Both the position numbers and the translations under genes were made by a program. Below the pieces are notes generated by a model. It was not told the origin of the DNA and ran no database searches. It saw only the letters and a list, made by a program, of their open reading frames with translations. From positions 1 through 43,620 of the forward strand of contig JAYMGJ010000291.1 of NCBI GenBank assembly GCA_037178675.1: a DNA stretch of 43,620 bases, given 5' to 3'. Shown piece after piece: positions 1 to 9,172 of this stretch. Source of the stretch: Scleroderma bovista (lineage: Eukaryota; Basidiomycota; Agaricomycetes; Boletales; Sclerodermataceae). How positions within the stretch are numbered: the first letter of the stretch is position 1; each line of letters begins with the position of its first letter.

Positions 1-620
1 GCAGGAACTGTCCCCTTGCTTCCCTGTTGCTCCATCACTGCTGTTACACCCCTGTCATCAATCTATCATCGCTCTTCTATCCCAGGACTCTTCCTAACCA
101 CTGTGGTAGGCTGAAGAGGAGTCAATACCATCCCCAGTCGCATTCCTTCCCCATCAGAAGCCCTTCCCTTCCCTCCTGCATCCTGCCTGAAGGCGTGCAG
201 CACATCCCTCTGAGGAGATTAAATACCAGAAACGCAAAGGAAGACCACCACTTGCATATTGCTGTCATTTGGTGTTGGTTGTTGGTTGTTCTGACCTCTT
301 CCCTCACTTAGGCGCACACCGCGGCTGCTGCGTGGTTGCTTATTATGTTTCCGGACATGTCTAACCTAACTTATTGATATTTTGATGATCCATATTTCTC
401 CTTATCATTATTCACCCACCACTGAACACATGCCCTATAAAGTCCCGCGGGTCTTCGGAGGGAAGTCATTATTGTCTTGATTGTGCTTCCGGCTCACTTT
501 TCTGGTATCCTACTTTGTATTTACTATAACACCACGGCTTCTGTCAGCTGCATTCTCCTGCCGCGGCCATCTTTGGCTCACCTTATGCCTATGTACCAGA
601 CTCTGTCAGCCCATCCATCA
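1..620. other. No gene recognised; left flank
   Basis: I see no convincing coding region here. Short open frames on both strands (27-311 plus, 122-307 minus) have no recognisable domain and no splice-supported continuation. The stretch merges into the degenerate repeat array that starts near 620. Confidence 0.5.
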
Positions 621-1560
621 CTCTCGGCCAGTTATCTATTGGCCAATCCACATTAGAGGGAAACACCATATGTCAGCCTACCATGTCAATGGGGCTAGAT
701 ATTATGGGCCCTGCTTTGATTTACATTCCGGTGGTATTTTGGCTCACCCGTATTCCAGGTCACAAATGATTCATAGCCCACCCTTGACTCACGGGATGAT
801 GCAATTTTACATGGGCTCACCCATATTCCATTGGACAGATCAAATCTTAGCCCATCCGTGCTACTCGGTATGATGAAATATGGGCTCACCTATACCCTAG
901 TGACTGTTCTACTTGGGCTGACCCATATCACACGGAACCAGGTAATAATAGCCCATCCATATCACATGAGAACATCATAATGTAAGCTCACTCATGCTAC
1001 ACGACCTTAATGTATATGGGCCCCCCACAGTTCAGGGGACATTGCTATTTTGGCTGACATACATGATAAGGGACAGGCTATTCAAAGCCCACCCGTGCTA
1101 CACGGGATGGTGACATCATATATGGGCTCACCCGTATCACATTGGAACCATCAACCCTCAGCCCACTCTTGCTACTCGTGATGATGGAATATGGGCTCCT
1201 CTGTACCTTAGGGACTTTGTTATTTTGGCTCACTCATATGACATGGGACTATGTAATAGCAGCCCGCCCATGTCAGATGTGATGACATAATAGGGGCCCA
1301 TCCATATCCCATGACAACATCCATGTGTCACCCCACTTGTGCTACTCGGGATAATGAAATATGGGCTCACCTATACCTTAGGTGAATGTGATTTCGGCTC
1401 ACTCATATTACACGGGACAATGTAATAGCAGCCTGCCTATGTAACATGGGATGGTATAATAGGGGCCCATTCATATTCTATTGGCATCTCAAAGTTTCCA
1501 CCCACTCATGCTACTCGGGATGATGGCATATGGGCTCACCGGTGTGAGTCAAAGTGTGGA
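620..1560. repeat. Degenerate satellite-like tandem array
   Basis: Phrases built around GGGCTCACCC, GCCCACCCGTGCTAC and TACTCGGGATGATG recur across the stretch. The anchor TGCTACTCG occurs at 859, 1170, 1340 and 1509, giving intervals of 311, 170 and 169 bp. Weaker versions (TGCTACACG) at 994 and 1096 show a shorter sub-period. The units are too diverged to read as a gene, and the frames that cross them (for example 481-873 plus) are translations of the repeat. This looks like an old tandem repeat with a higher-order unit of about 170 bp. Confidence 0.7.
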
Positions 1561-2100
1561 TTTGGGTCAGAACAACAACCCAAACACAACACCAACAAAG
1601 GACTACAAAATTGTGCGAGTGGTGGTTTACCTCTGCGGTGTCCAGAGAGGATGTGCTGTGGAGGAGGGAAGGGGATCTACACCAACAGGGTGATGCAGAC
1701 GGTGATGCAGGATACTCCTGGGGTACAGGAGCAATAGAAGACGAAGGGGATAGGTGTCTGGACTCTTCCTAAAGCCTAGGAAGTGTCAAAGCGGGGATTG
1801 GGTAGACTGAGACTGAAACAGCGATACTACACCTAGAGATTGGTGCAGCAAAGGGGCAGGGATGCCTCTGATGTCCAGAGGCGAGGAAGATTGACTGGTA
1901 TGAAGCCTAGACTCCGCTTGAGCCTAGTATAAAGAATAGATCTTGAATAGCTTGGATAAACTTGACAATATTGAGCCTTTAGACCTTCACTGAAGCCTAC
2001 AAGGACTCAAAGACTGAAGGGATACTGATTGAGAGAGTCTGAGAGAGGGATAATTTCGTGCAATTGGGTCTTCTTCACTGGGCTGAGCCCAGGGGTTTAA
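1561..2100. other. No gene recognised
   Basis: Purine-rich DNA following the tandem array. Two overlapping short plus-strand frames (1481-1693 and 1554-1772) have low-complexity translations and no family signature. I see no RNA gene. Confidence 0.4.
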
Positions 2101-2134
2101 ATACATGGGGGGGCACAGCATTAAAGTACAAAAA

Positions 2135-2370
2135 GAGAAGGGAGTAAGCAGAATTTGTCAAGGATTGGTAAGGGATTGGTAAGAGCTTTGTAAGGGGTTT
2201 GTAAGCGATCAGTAAGCAAGGGATAAGCAGGAATGAGTAAGCATAGGAAGCATGAATAAGCTGCTGAGTAAAGGAATGAGTAAGCTGCATGACAAGATTG
2301 ATTGGTAAGGGAGTGAGTCATCAGCTGAGTAATACTGATGACAAGAGAGCATCAGTAAGCAAGGGATGAG
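2135..2370. repeat. GTAAG-rich low-complexity tract
   Basis: The words GTAAG, AGTAAGC and GGTAAGGG recur every 10-20 bp over more than 200 bp, with GAGTAAGC repeated several times. This is a degenerate short tandem repeat, not a gene; the open frames on the minus strand here translate the repeat. Confidence 0.65.
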
Positions 2371-3616
2371 TCACTGCACAGCAGAAGGAGTCATTGATGC
2401 ACAGCCTAAGAAGTTTGATGGGGGGCTGTGTACCATCAGGAATTTGATGGGACAACAATGGGGAAGATCTGGGATTAATAGGGGGATTGATCCGAGACAA
2501 AACAGCCACAAGAAGGGTACCAGGGGTCCAGAGGTCTTTTTGGGGGGTCAGCATACACTAAGGTATAGTGCATGTGTTCTAGCGCCGCTGAAGCGCAACC
2601 ATGGGCTCCCTTGACGAGCTCTCTTCTGGGAAAGAATGAGAGAGGGTTCTTCTTCCTAATAGCACTATAAAGTGGGGGGAATAACTGTCATGGTGCTGGG
2701 GGACGTCGTCTGAAAGTAGGGAAGCGGATAGAGTATTGAATTCGACGCATCCAGGGAAGTGAGACGAACGACAGAGGAAGATGGACATGGCAAGTATCTG
2801 GGAGGAAGGGACCATAGGCTGAGGGCTCAGGGGACACAGAGACAACCAGAGAAGACTTCTCAAGCTTGACAATAGACCTAAGATGACCAAAGTACGTCCT
2901 TGACGCAGGACTGACGAGGAGAACGCACTGACCGAGAACGAGAGGGACTGAGGGAGCAGGCTGGGAAGATATGTGCCAGGCAGTGCACGGGAACTCTGGG
3001 AGAGGCTGTCCTAAGAGCAGGACATAGTGGAGATCTGCAGCAATAGCGGAGAAATGATCCAGAGAAAATACGGACTCCATAGTGAGCGATGAAGCGAACG
3101 TCTGGATTGCGGGGGGAATATCTCCGTGGGAAATGAACGGATTTGCATCGGAACTTGACAGGCAGATAGACCACGTTCTAGGCTCTCTGATGGTATAGTC
3201 ACGTGCCTGATAGCTTCAGAAACGACGGAGCTATTCAAAATATCAGAATGCCGGCACTGGGCGCCTAAAAATGACATTTGGGCGCTAAAAATCATTTCTT
3301 CTCTTTCTCCTTCGTTTCTCCATCAATTCTTCGGCTTCTTTGATCGTTCTGGTATGGGAGTTGGACTGCAGACGTGTGCATTCCTTTCTCATACCACAAT
3401 TGACGTTATTCCTTCAGTTTCTTCTGCTTCTTGGCGGTTCTCGTGTGATAGATGACTGTCTGCATTGGCATTCATCTCTCGCATCAGGATAGTTGTCTTG
3501 TGCGATAGATGGCTACGATGAGGGTCCGTCGTGCTTATCCTTCGCATAAGGATCATTCGATATAGGCGTTATCTTCCATGTTCACTGTACCAAACCTGTT
3601 GGGTGCATGACAACGC
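2371..3616. other. Unassigned DNA upstream of the Copia pol frame
   Basis: This is where the gag gene, primer-binding site and 5' LTR of the retrotransposon would be expected. I find no zinc-knuckle gag frame on the plus strand, which is full of stops, and no copy of the LTR start TGTTGAAG. Minus-strand frames of 94-130 codons (2579-3295) overlap one another in different frames and match no family I know. The stretch may be a decayed or replaced gag region, or unrelated DNA joined to a 5'-truncated element. Confidence 0.45.
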
Positions 3617-6600
3617 GTGCTGACCGACACTGACACGCTCCCTTTACATGTGCGCTTTACGCCGTCACTGTATATAGCGAGTAGTAACTACAATTTGTCA
3701 TGTTGTGTCTCCTCGAGTAAAGCATATATTTGTTCGTGTTCTCATGAAACGAGTGATGCACGCTGTGCTGGATGTAAGGGAAAAATGGTTGACGATAGTG
3801 AACTTTCTGGTGCTTTCTGGCTCTTAGACTCTGGCGCATCACGCCACTTCACCGGTGATATAGGTGATTTCGCCTCTTACAACGCGCTAAAGCGAGCGCA
3901 TTACGCCAAAACAGCTAATGGTGTAGCACTGATTGCTGGCATTGGCACGGTATTACTCCGGTGCCTAGACCACAACTCAGGGGATGAGAAAGTCATTACA
4001 CTCACCCAAGTGCTCCATATGCCAGGCGCTACTGCACGCCTCATTTCTATGGGCGAAATGCTCCAGCATAACTACAAAGTCACTGGCGATAAGAGAGGCA
4101 TTAGCCTCACTCATAAAGCTGAACGCCTATGGTTTGGGCCAGACCCAGAAGACGATCGCAACATCATTTTCGGGATTAGATCTATCCCGATAATTAGATC
4201 TAACTACATCGCCTCCGTGAGCAAAGTCGATTACGACATCATGCACCGGAGATTTGGACACCCCTCGAAGGAAGTACTCCGACGCGCGCAAAAACATACG
4301 CAGCGCTTCCCAGAGATCCACTTTCCAACTGAGGATTGTGTTTGCCCTGGATGTGCTCTTGGCAAGATGCCCAATCGAGCTTTCCCAGAGAACAAAAGAC
4401 GTGCTTCTAAGCCCTTTGAGCTAGTGCACTCTGATCTCAAATCCTTCCTGGTTACGTCGTACCAGAAGTTTAAATACGTTATCACCTTCTACGACGATTA
4501 TACCTCTCACGCCTGGACTATGCCTCTTTGCTCCAAAGCTGCAGCGATTACGGCTGCCAAAGATTTCCTCGAAATGGTGCGTGTCCAACATGATACGCAC
4601 GTTGTTGGATGGATGTCCGATGCTGGCGGAGAATATAAATCCGATCTATTTGATCGAGCACTCCTTGAGAAAGGAATTAAAATATATCAAAGTGCTCCAA
4701 GAACCCCCATGCAGAATGGCCACGCCGAGCGTTTAGGGCGCACTCTCATGGATAAAGCTGAGTCTATGTGGCATCAAGCCTGCATCCCTGACTCCTGGTG
4801 GGAATTTGCGTTCGCTCATGCAACTTACCTTTACAACCGTACTCCGGTAGCTTGCCTGCGATGGCGCACCCCCCATGAAATGCTTAAGGGGGAGATGCCT
4901 AACATTGATCACCTCCGTGTATTTGGCTGTGGAGCCTTTGTCTACCTCCCAGCCTCGGCTCGAGCAAATAAGATGGCTCCCAAGTTGGAGCTAATGACTT
5001 ATGTCGGTGTTGCCCCTGGCAATGAGCGCAACTTTTTGTTCATGCACTCCACCAATGCAGTGTTCACCACTGCTCATGCCGTCTTTGACGAGCGTCACTT
5101 CCCTCACTGCCCCAAAAACAGGCACGAACCTCTCGAGAACCCTTTCGGAAGGGCAAATCCGAAACCAGCCACTGATCGACCAGGGAATCCCCCTGATGAT
5201 ACCGACAGTGATGACGATGTGGAACACGACCATGGCTACCCACATCCCCAAGTGCAGGATGACGATCCAAAGCACGAGGAACCTGAGGCTCCTGAGGAAG
5301 AGCCTAACCAAATAAATCCTCCCCGTACGCCATCTCCAGTGCCTCCACCGGCACCGAGAACGCCTTCACCAGCGAGAAATCCGCCACCTCCGGCACCGCA
5401 GCGCCCTGGCCAAGCTGAACGCCGCCAGAATGCACTGCGACCCCCTGCAGTGAATATCCCTGCCTGCCCCCAACATGAACGTAGAGTGCCATTGCGCCCC
5501 GGTAACGTGTATGGTGAGCGGCGACATCCCATCGAGCAACTCCGGGATATCGAAAGTGCCTCTCAATGGCGAGAAACAGTGGGTGAGGCCCCTAGGCCCC
5601 CACAACCGGACACACCAGACCATATCCCTGGTGGTTTCCCCGACACCTCTGCAACACCCAGTGAGGAAGATGTGCAAAAGATGTGCGAGGAAGGGGGAGC
5701 AAACCTAGTCCGTTATCTGATGGGCAAAGCCCTCGAAACCCGCGACCCTCAATATGAGAGTGTCCGCAACTGGTCCTATAAGGACATCGCTTGCTTACCC
5801 CAAGCTGAGCAGAAACTCTGGCGACTTGCTTGCCAAGAAGAGCTCGACGTGCTGCGAAAGCGCAAAGTCTTTGAGCTAGTTGACTGTCCTCGAGACCGGA
5901 AGGTCATTAAGAACCGATGGGTCTTTGACGTAAAGTCGGATGGCCGCAAGAAAGCCCGCTTAGTAGCGAAAGGCTTCTCCCAGGTTGAGGGATTAGATTT
6001 CGACCAGGTCTTCTCACCAGTCGTGCGCTTTGAAACAGTGCGCCTCATGCTTGCGCTTGCCGCACTTGAAAACTGGTATATCACTGGACTCGACGTTCGG
6101 AGTGCCTACTTGTATGGCAAGCTCGATGAAGAGATTTACATGGAACAACCCAAAGGGTTTGCAGTTCCCGGGCAAGAGCGCAAAGTGCTCCGCCTCTGGC
6201 GTGCCCTCTATGGCCTCAAACAGGCTGGCCTAGCTTGGTGGCGCACACTCGATGAGTCTCTCAAGGAGCTCGGGTTTGAGCGCCTTAAGTCTGAAGCAGG
6301 CATCTTCTTCTACAAGAAGAAAGGCACCAACATCGTCATTGGGATTATCTACGTTGACGACGCCCTATTCTGCGGCCCTAACAAGGCTGTTGTTGATGCC
6401 ATTAAAGCGCAGTTCATGCGCAAATGGGAGTGCAGAGACCTTGGAGAACCTAAGGAGTTCCTCCGAATGCGAATCACTCGCAAGGGTCGCGCTATCCACC
6501 TGGATCAATGTGCGTACCTCCAAAAGGTCATCGAACGCTGTGGCATGCTCAATGCAAAGTCCGCAAGCACCCCACTGCCGGCTGGCTACTATGCCGCCAA

Positions 6601-7309
6601 GAATACAGAGCCTGTTGATGCGGAACTCCACTCCCGTTTCCAGATGGTTATTGGGTCCCTTCTGTACCTTATGTTAGGCACTAGGCCTGACATTGCCTTT
6701 GCAGTCACCCATCTCTCGTGCCATGCCGCGAACCCATCTCAGGACCACCTAAGCAAAGCGCTGTATATCTGTCGCTACTTGATTGGTACACCTAATTACT
6801 CCCTAGTGTACAATGGTGGATCCGGTGCTGGCCTGATTGCATGCACGGACTCAGATTGGGGATCAGACCCTATCTCTCGCCTCTTGCAGACAGGTTTCTA
6901 CCTGAAACTTGCAGATGGCTTGATCAGTTGGACTTCTCATGTGCAGAAGACTATTGCGTACTCATCCACTGAAGCTGAATACATGGCTTTGAGCGATTGC
7001 GCTTGCCAAGTTACCTGGATTCGAAGTCTACTCGGTGAGCTCGGCTATAAGCTGAAAGCTATCCCAATTTGCGGTGATAATCAGGGGTCCATATTCATGG
7101 CATCCAACCCTGTAACGGAGCCTCGCTCCAAGCACATCGACATCCGCTACCATGGAATCCATGAGTCAGTTGCGAAAGGTAATGTGGAGCTATTCTTCAT
7201 TGATGGTGCTGAAAATCCCGCCGATCTACTCACCAAGAACTTACCCCGCGAGAAATTCGCGAAGTTCAGAGCTCAACTAGGCTTACAATTTCCCTCTGGC
7301 AGCATCTAG
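3617..7309 (+). CDS. Copia polyprotein (PR-IN-RT-RNase H)
   Basis: The frame is open for 1230 codons. Its first triplet (GTG) is not a credible start; the first ATG is at 3785, and a native element would read in from gag. Visible landmarks, numbered from 3617: aspartic protease DSG at 71-73; GAG-pre-integrase HRRFGH from about 210 with a downstream CPGC, forming the HHCC zinc site; integrase triad D273, D335, E371 with the expected 35-residue D-E spacing; a proline- and acid-rich linker (about 505-690); reverse transcriptase with the YVDD box at 912-915; RNase H with TDSDW and STEAEYMAL (from 1117). All catalytic residues looked for are present and there is no stop or frameshift, so enzyme function could be retained. 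Gag is missing, so autonomous transposition from this copy is unlikely. The first ~60 residues before the protease are Cys-rich but not a canonical CCHC knuckle. Confidence 0.95.
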   Translation: MLTDTDTLPLHVRFTPSLYIASSNYNLSCCVSSSKAYICSCSHETSDARCAGCKGKMVDDSELSGAFWLLDSGASRHFTGDIGDFASYNALKRAHYAKTANGVALIAGIGTVLLRCLDHNSGDEKVITLTQVLHMPGATARLISMGEMLQHNYKVTGDKRGISLTHKAERLWFGPDPEDDRNIIFGIRSIPIIRSNYIASVSKVDYDIMHRRFGHPSKEVLRRAQKHTQRFPEIHFPTEDCVCPGCALGKMPNRAFPENKRRASKPFELVHSDLKSFLVTSYQKFKYVITFYDDYTSHAWTMPLCSKAAAITAAKDFLEMVRVQHDTHVVGWMSDAGGEYKSDLFDRALLEKGIKIYQSAPRTPMQNGHAERLGRTLMDKAESMWHQACIPDSWWEFAFAHATYLYNRTPVACLRWRTPHEMLKGEMPNIDHLRVFGCGAFVYLPASARANKMAPKLELMTYVGVAPGNERNFLFMHSTNAVFTTAHAVFDERHFPHCPKNRHEPLENPFGRANPKPATDRPGNPPDDTDSDDDVEHDHGYPHPQVQDDDPKHEEPEAPEEEPNQINPPRTPSPVPPPAPRTPSPARNPPPPAPQRPGQAERRQNALRPPAVNIPACPQHERRVPLRPGNVYGERRHPIEQLRDIESASQWRETVGEAPRPPQPDTPDHIPGGFPDTSATPSEEDVQKMCEEGGANLVRYLMGKALETRDPQYESVRNWSYKDIACLPQAEQKLWRLACQEELDVLRKRKVFELVDCPRDRKVIKNRWVFDVKSDGRKKARLVAKGFSQVEGLDFDQVFSPVVRFETVRLMLALAALENWYITGLDVRSAYLYGKLDEEIYMEQPKGFAVPGQERKVLRLWRALYGLKQAGLAWWRTLDESLKELGFERLKSEAGIFFYKKKGTNIVIGIIYVDDALFCGPNKAVVDAIKAQFMRKWECRDLGEPKEFLRMRITRKGRAIHLDQCAYLQKVIERCGMLNAKSASTPLPAGYYAAKNTEPVDAELHSRFQMVIGSLLYLMLGTRPDIAFAVTHLSCHAANPSQDHLSKALYICRYLIGTPNYSLVYNGGSGAGLIACTDSDWGSDPISRLLQTGFYLKLADGLISWTSHVQKTIAYSSTEAEYMALSDCACQVTWIRSLLGELGYKLKAIPICGDNQGSIFMASNPVTEPRSKHIDIRYHGIHESVAKGNVELFFIDGAENPADLLTKNLPREKFAKFRAQLGLQFPSGSI

Positions 7310-7353
7310 TGCCTTATTCGCTGAAGTGCTCTACATGCAGCACAGCGAGGGAG

Positions 7354-7641
7354 TGTTGAAGTCGCACGTGCACCCGGCGTAAACCGTCAACGAAGTGCGC
7401 ACAAGACTGCGACCCATATTAGTGTAGACTTAGTAATAGTCCTCTTTAGAGTAGATGTTACATGTCACACATCACGTGTCACAGTCACGCGTCACACTAT
7501 TTGTTGTATATAAACAGCATCCACCGCTTATATAATATAACAGCTCTTAACCAGCTACCGCTACCATCTCTGGTTGTGCACTCCACCCAACAGGTGAGTT
7601 GGAGTAGCAGTTCCTCTACGTATATAGGTATTGCTTCAACA
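7354..7641 (+). repeat. 3' LTR of the Copia element
   Basis: It begins TGTTGAAG directly after the polypurine tract and ends CTTCAACA, an 8 bp perfect inverted terminal pair; length 288 bp. A TATATAA promoter box lies near 7505. The five bases after it are GCTAC; the matching target duplication on the left cannot be found. A shorter alternative end at CAACA (7592) was considered less likely because only 5 bp of the tips would pair. Confidence 0.8.
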
Positions 7642-8285
7642 GCTACTGTTATATTAGTATATACCTGTAGGGTAACTACAAGGTATCAGTAAGTATGTGT
7701 GGTGGTTAGTAGATGGTACTCACCCTCAGTAGTCTGGCAAGCTACTGAGGGAACTATGGTAATAGACTCTACTGTATAGTGCGATGAAAGCTTATGTAAG
7801 TATATAAACAAACCATAACAGTCTGTTTATCTCCAACAAATGACACCATGAAGGGTACCAAATGGACAAGACCACAAAAATGCCGAACATTTATGATCAG
7901 AGGATATTTTCTGTTCATGTTTCTGACTGAGATGCTTGACAATATTTTGTTGTTTCTTAGAACTTCAGTGCTGCTTCCCCGAACTGAGATAAATGCTAAC
8001 AAATTACCTAGAGCATGAAACTTCCTCTGCATTATGAACTAGAAATGATTTTCTAATTGTTTAAACATCAAAACAATACTGCGCTACAAGCTGTACAAAC
8101 GGAAACTGGGGCACGATTACCATATGTGTCCATTGTTAAGTGTGTTTCGGAAAGCTCAGAACATCCTTGAGTGTTGAACATCAGCATGGATGTGTCGTCA
8201 AAGAGGCAGCACGTGGAATATAGGAATGGTTTGGCTTCATTAACCTGACTTCTTTGAAAGCAGATCGTAGGACAGATTGAATGTG
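7642..8285. other. No gene recognised
   Basis: AT-rich intergenic DNA. Minus-strand frames of 76-87 codons (7769-8298) have no family signature. No RNA gene or repeat is obvious. Confidence 0.4.
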
Positions 8286-8676
8286 TTGGTCCACCCATGG
8301 CAACATTACTTCGATGTCACTAGAGGTATAAAATGGGACATAGATTATAAAGTAAATTCTTGAAGGTCTCACTTCATCATAAGCTACAATAATAAGTCTT
8401 TTGGAAGCTCGGAGAATAAAGGTGTTCATTAGCAGACCTGAGGACCTCTAAAAAGCTACATATATCTTTATCTGGAAGATTAGTTGGTCCACAACATTAC
8501 TTCAATGTTACTAAAGGACTCTGATGGTATGAAATGGGTCATAGATTGTAAGGTACATTCTTAATGGTCTGACTTCGTCACAAGCTACAAAAATAAGTCG
8601 ATTGGAAACTTGGAGAATAAATGTATTCATTAGTAGACCCAAGGACCTTTAAAAAGTTATGTATATCTTTATCGGA
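8286..8676 (+). repeat. ~190 bp tandem duplication, two copies
   Basis: Copy 1 (about 8286-8475) and copy 2 (about 8484-8676) share, in order, TTGGTCCA, CAACATTACTTC, GAAATGGG or AAAATGGG, CATAGATT, AAGCTACAA, AATAAGTC, GGAGAATAAA, TTCATTAG and TATATCTTTATC. The two differ by scattered substitutions and small gaps. No coding content is apparent. Confidence 0.75.
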
Positions 8677-9172
8677 CGGCTTGTCATTTGATGAAATTCC
8701 GGCCTTTTCTGACTTTATAATGTTCATGTAAAGTCTCCCCAAAAAATTACCGTTTCAGTGATGCAGGGCCAGCTGATACTCGGATATGAAGGGGTAACAA
8801 CTTGGGTGCAGGAGTGGTCATCCTCGTTTGCACCTTGCTTCAATCACGATATAATACAACGCTGGGAGCAATAGGTCCGAAGTTGTTAAGCATGACAGAG
8901 AAGATCACGACCACTCTTTTACCAGATGCAATTGTACTTCAAACATGGACAGCAGTTTCTTAAGTAATAGGAACAACAAGATCAAACCTTGGATCGCACC
9001 TTCTTGGAGAACATCCCGTGGTGATCATGCACGCATCCATCCCAAAAGATCAGCTACAAGTCGTGTATAGATTGCAATCAGCAGGCATCGCCGATCAGTC
9101 CTACAATACAGATATTTATGTAATATAAGATCAAGCAACAACAAAAAAAATAAAGCACCGAGTATGTATCGA
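8677..9172. other. No gene recognised; 3' flank of the Myb gene
   Basis: Non-coding by inspection. It lies downstream of the stop codon of the minus-strand Myb gene and probably includes its 3' untranslated region. Nothing else is seen. Confidence 0.4.

Larger units (their letters stand above)
3617..7641 (+). mobile_element. Ty1/Copia LTR retrotransposon, 5'-incomplete
   Basis: Domain order protease, integrase, reverse transcriptase, RNase H defines the Copia superfamily (in Gypsy the integrase comes last). The pol frame is followed 44 bp later by a purine-rich tract (GAGGGAG, ending at 7353) and an LTR with matching inverted tips. Neither a 5' LTR nor a gag frame is recognisable in the 3.6 kb upstream, so the copy looks 5'-truncated or rearranged although its pol frame has no stop. 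Without a 5' LTR its age cannot be estimated from LTR divergence. Confidence 0.9.

Noticed and set aside
481..873. 130-codon plus-strand frame
   Set aside because: It has no family signature, and its second half translates the degenerate tandem repeat.
2688..3295. Overlapping minus-strand frames (94-130 codons) considered as a gene or reversed gag
   Set aside because: They lie in different frames, show no zinc knuckle or capsid-like pattern and no clear splice sites joining them.
7588..7592. CAACA as the end of the Copia LTR
   Set aside because: It pairs with only 5 bp of the left tip; CTTCAACA at 7634-7641 pairs with 8 bp.
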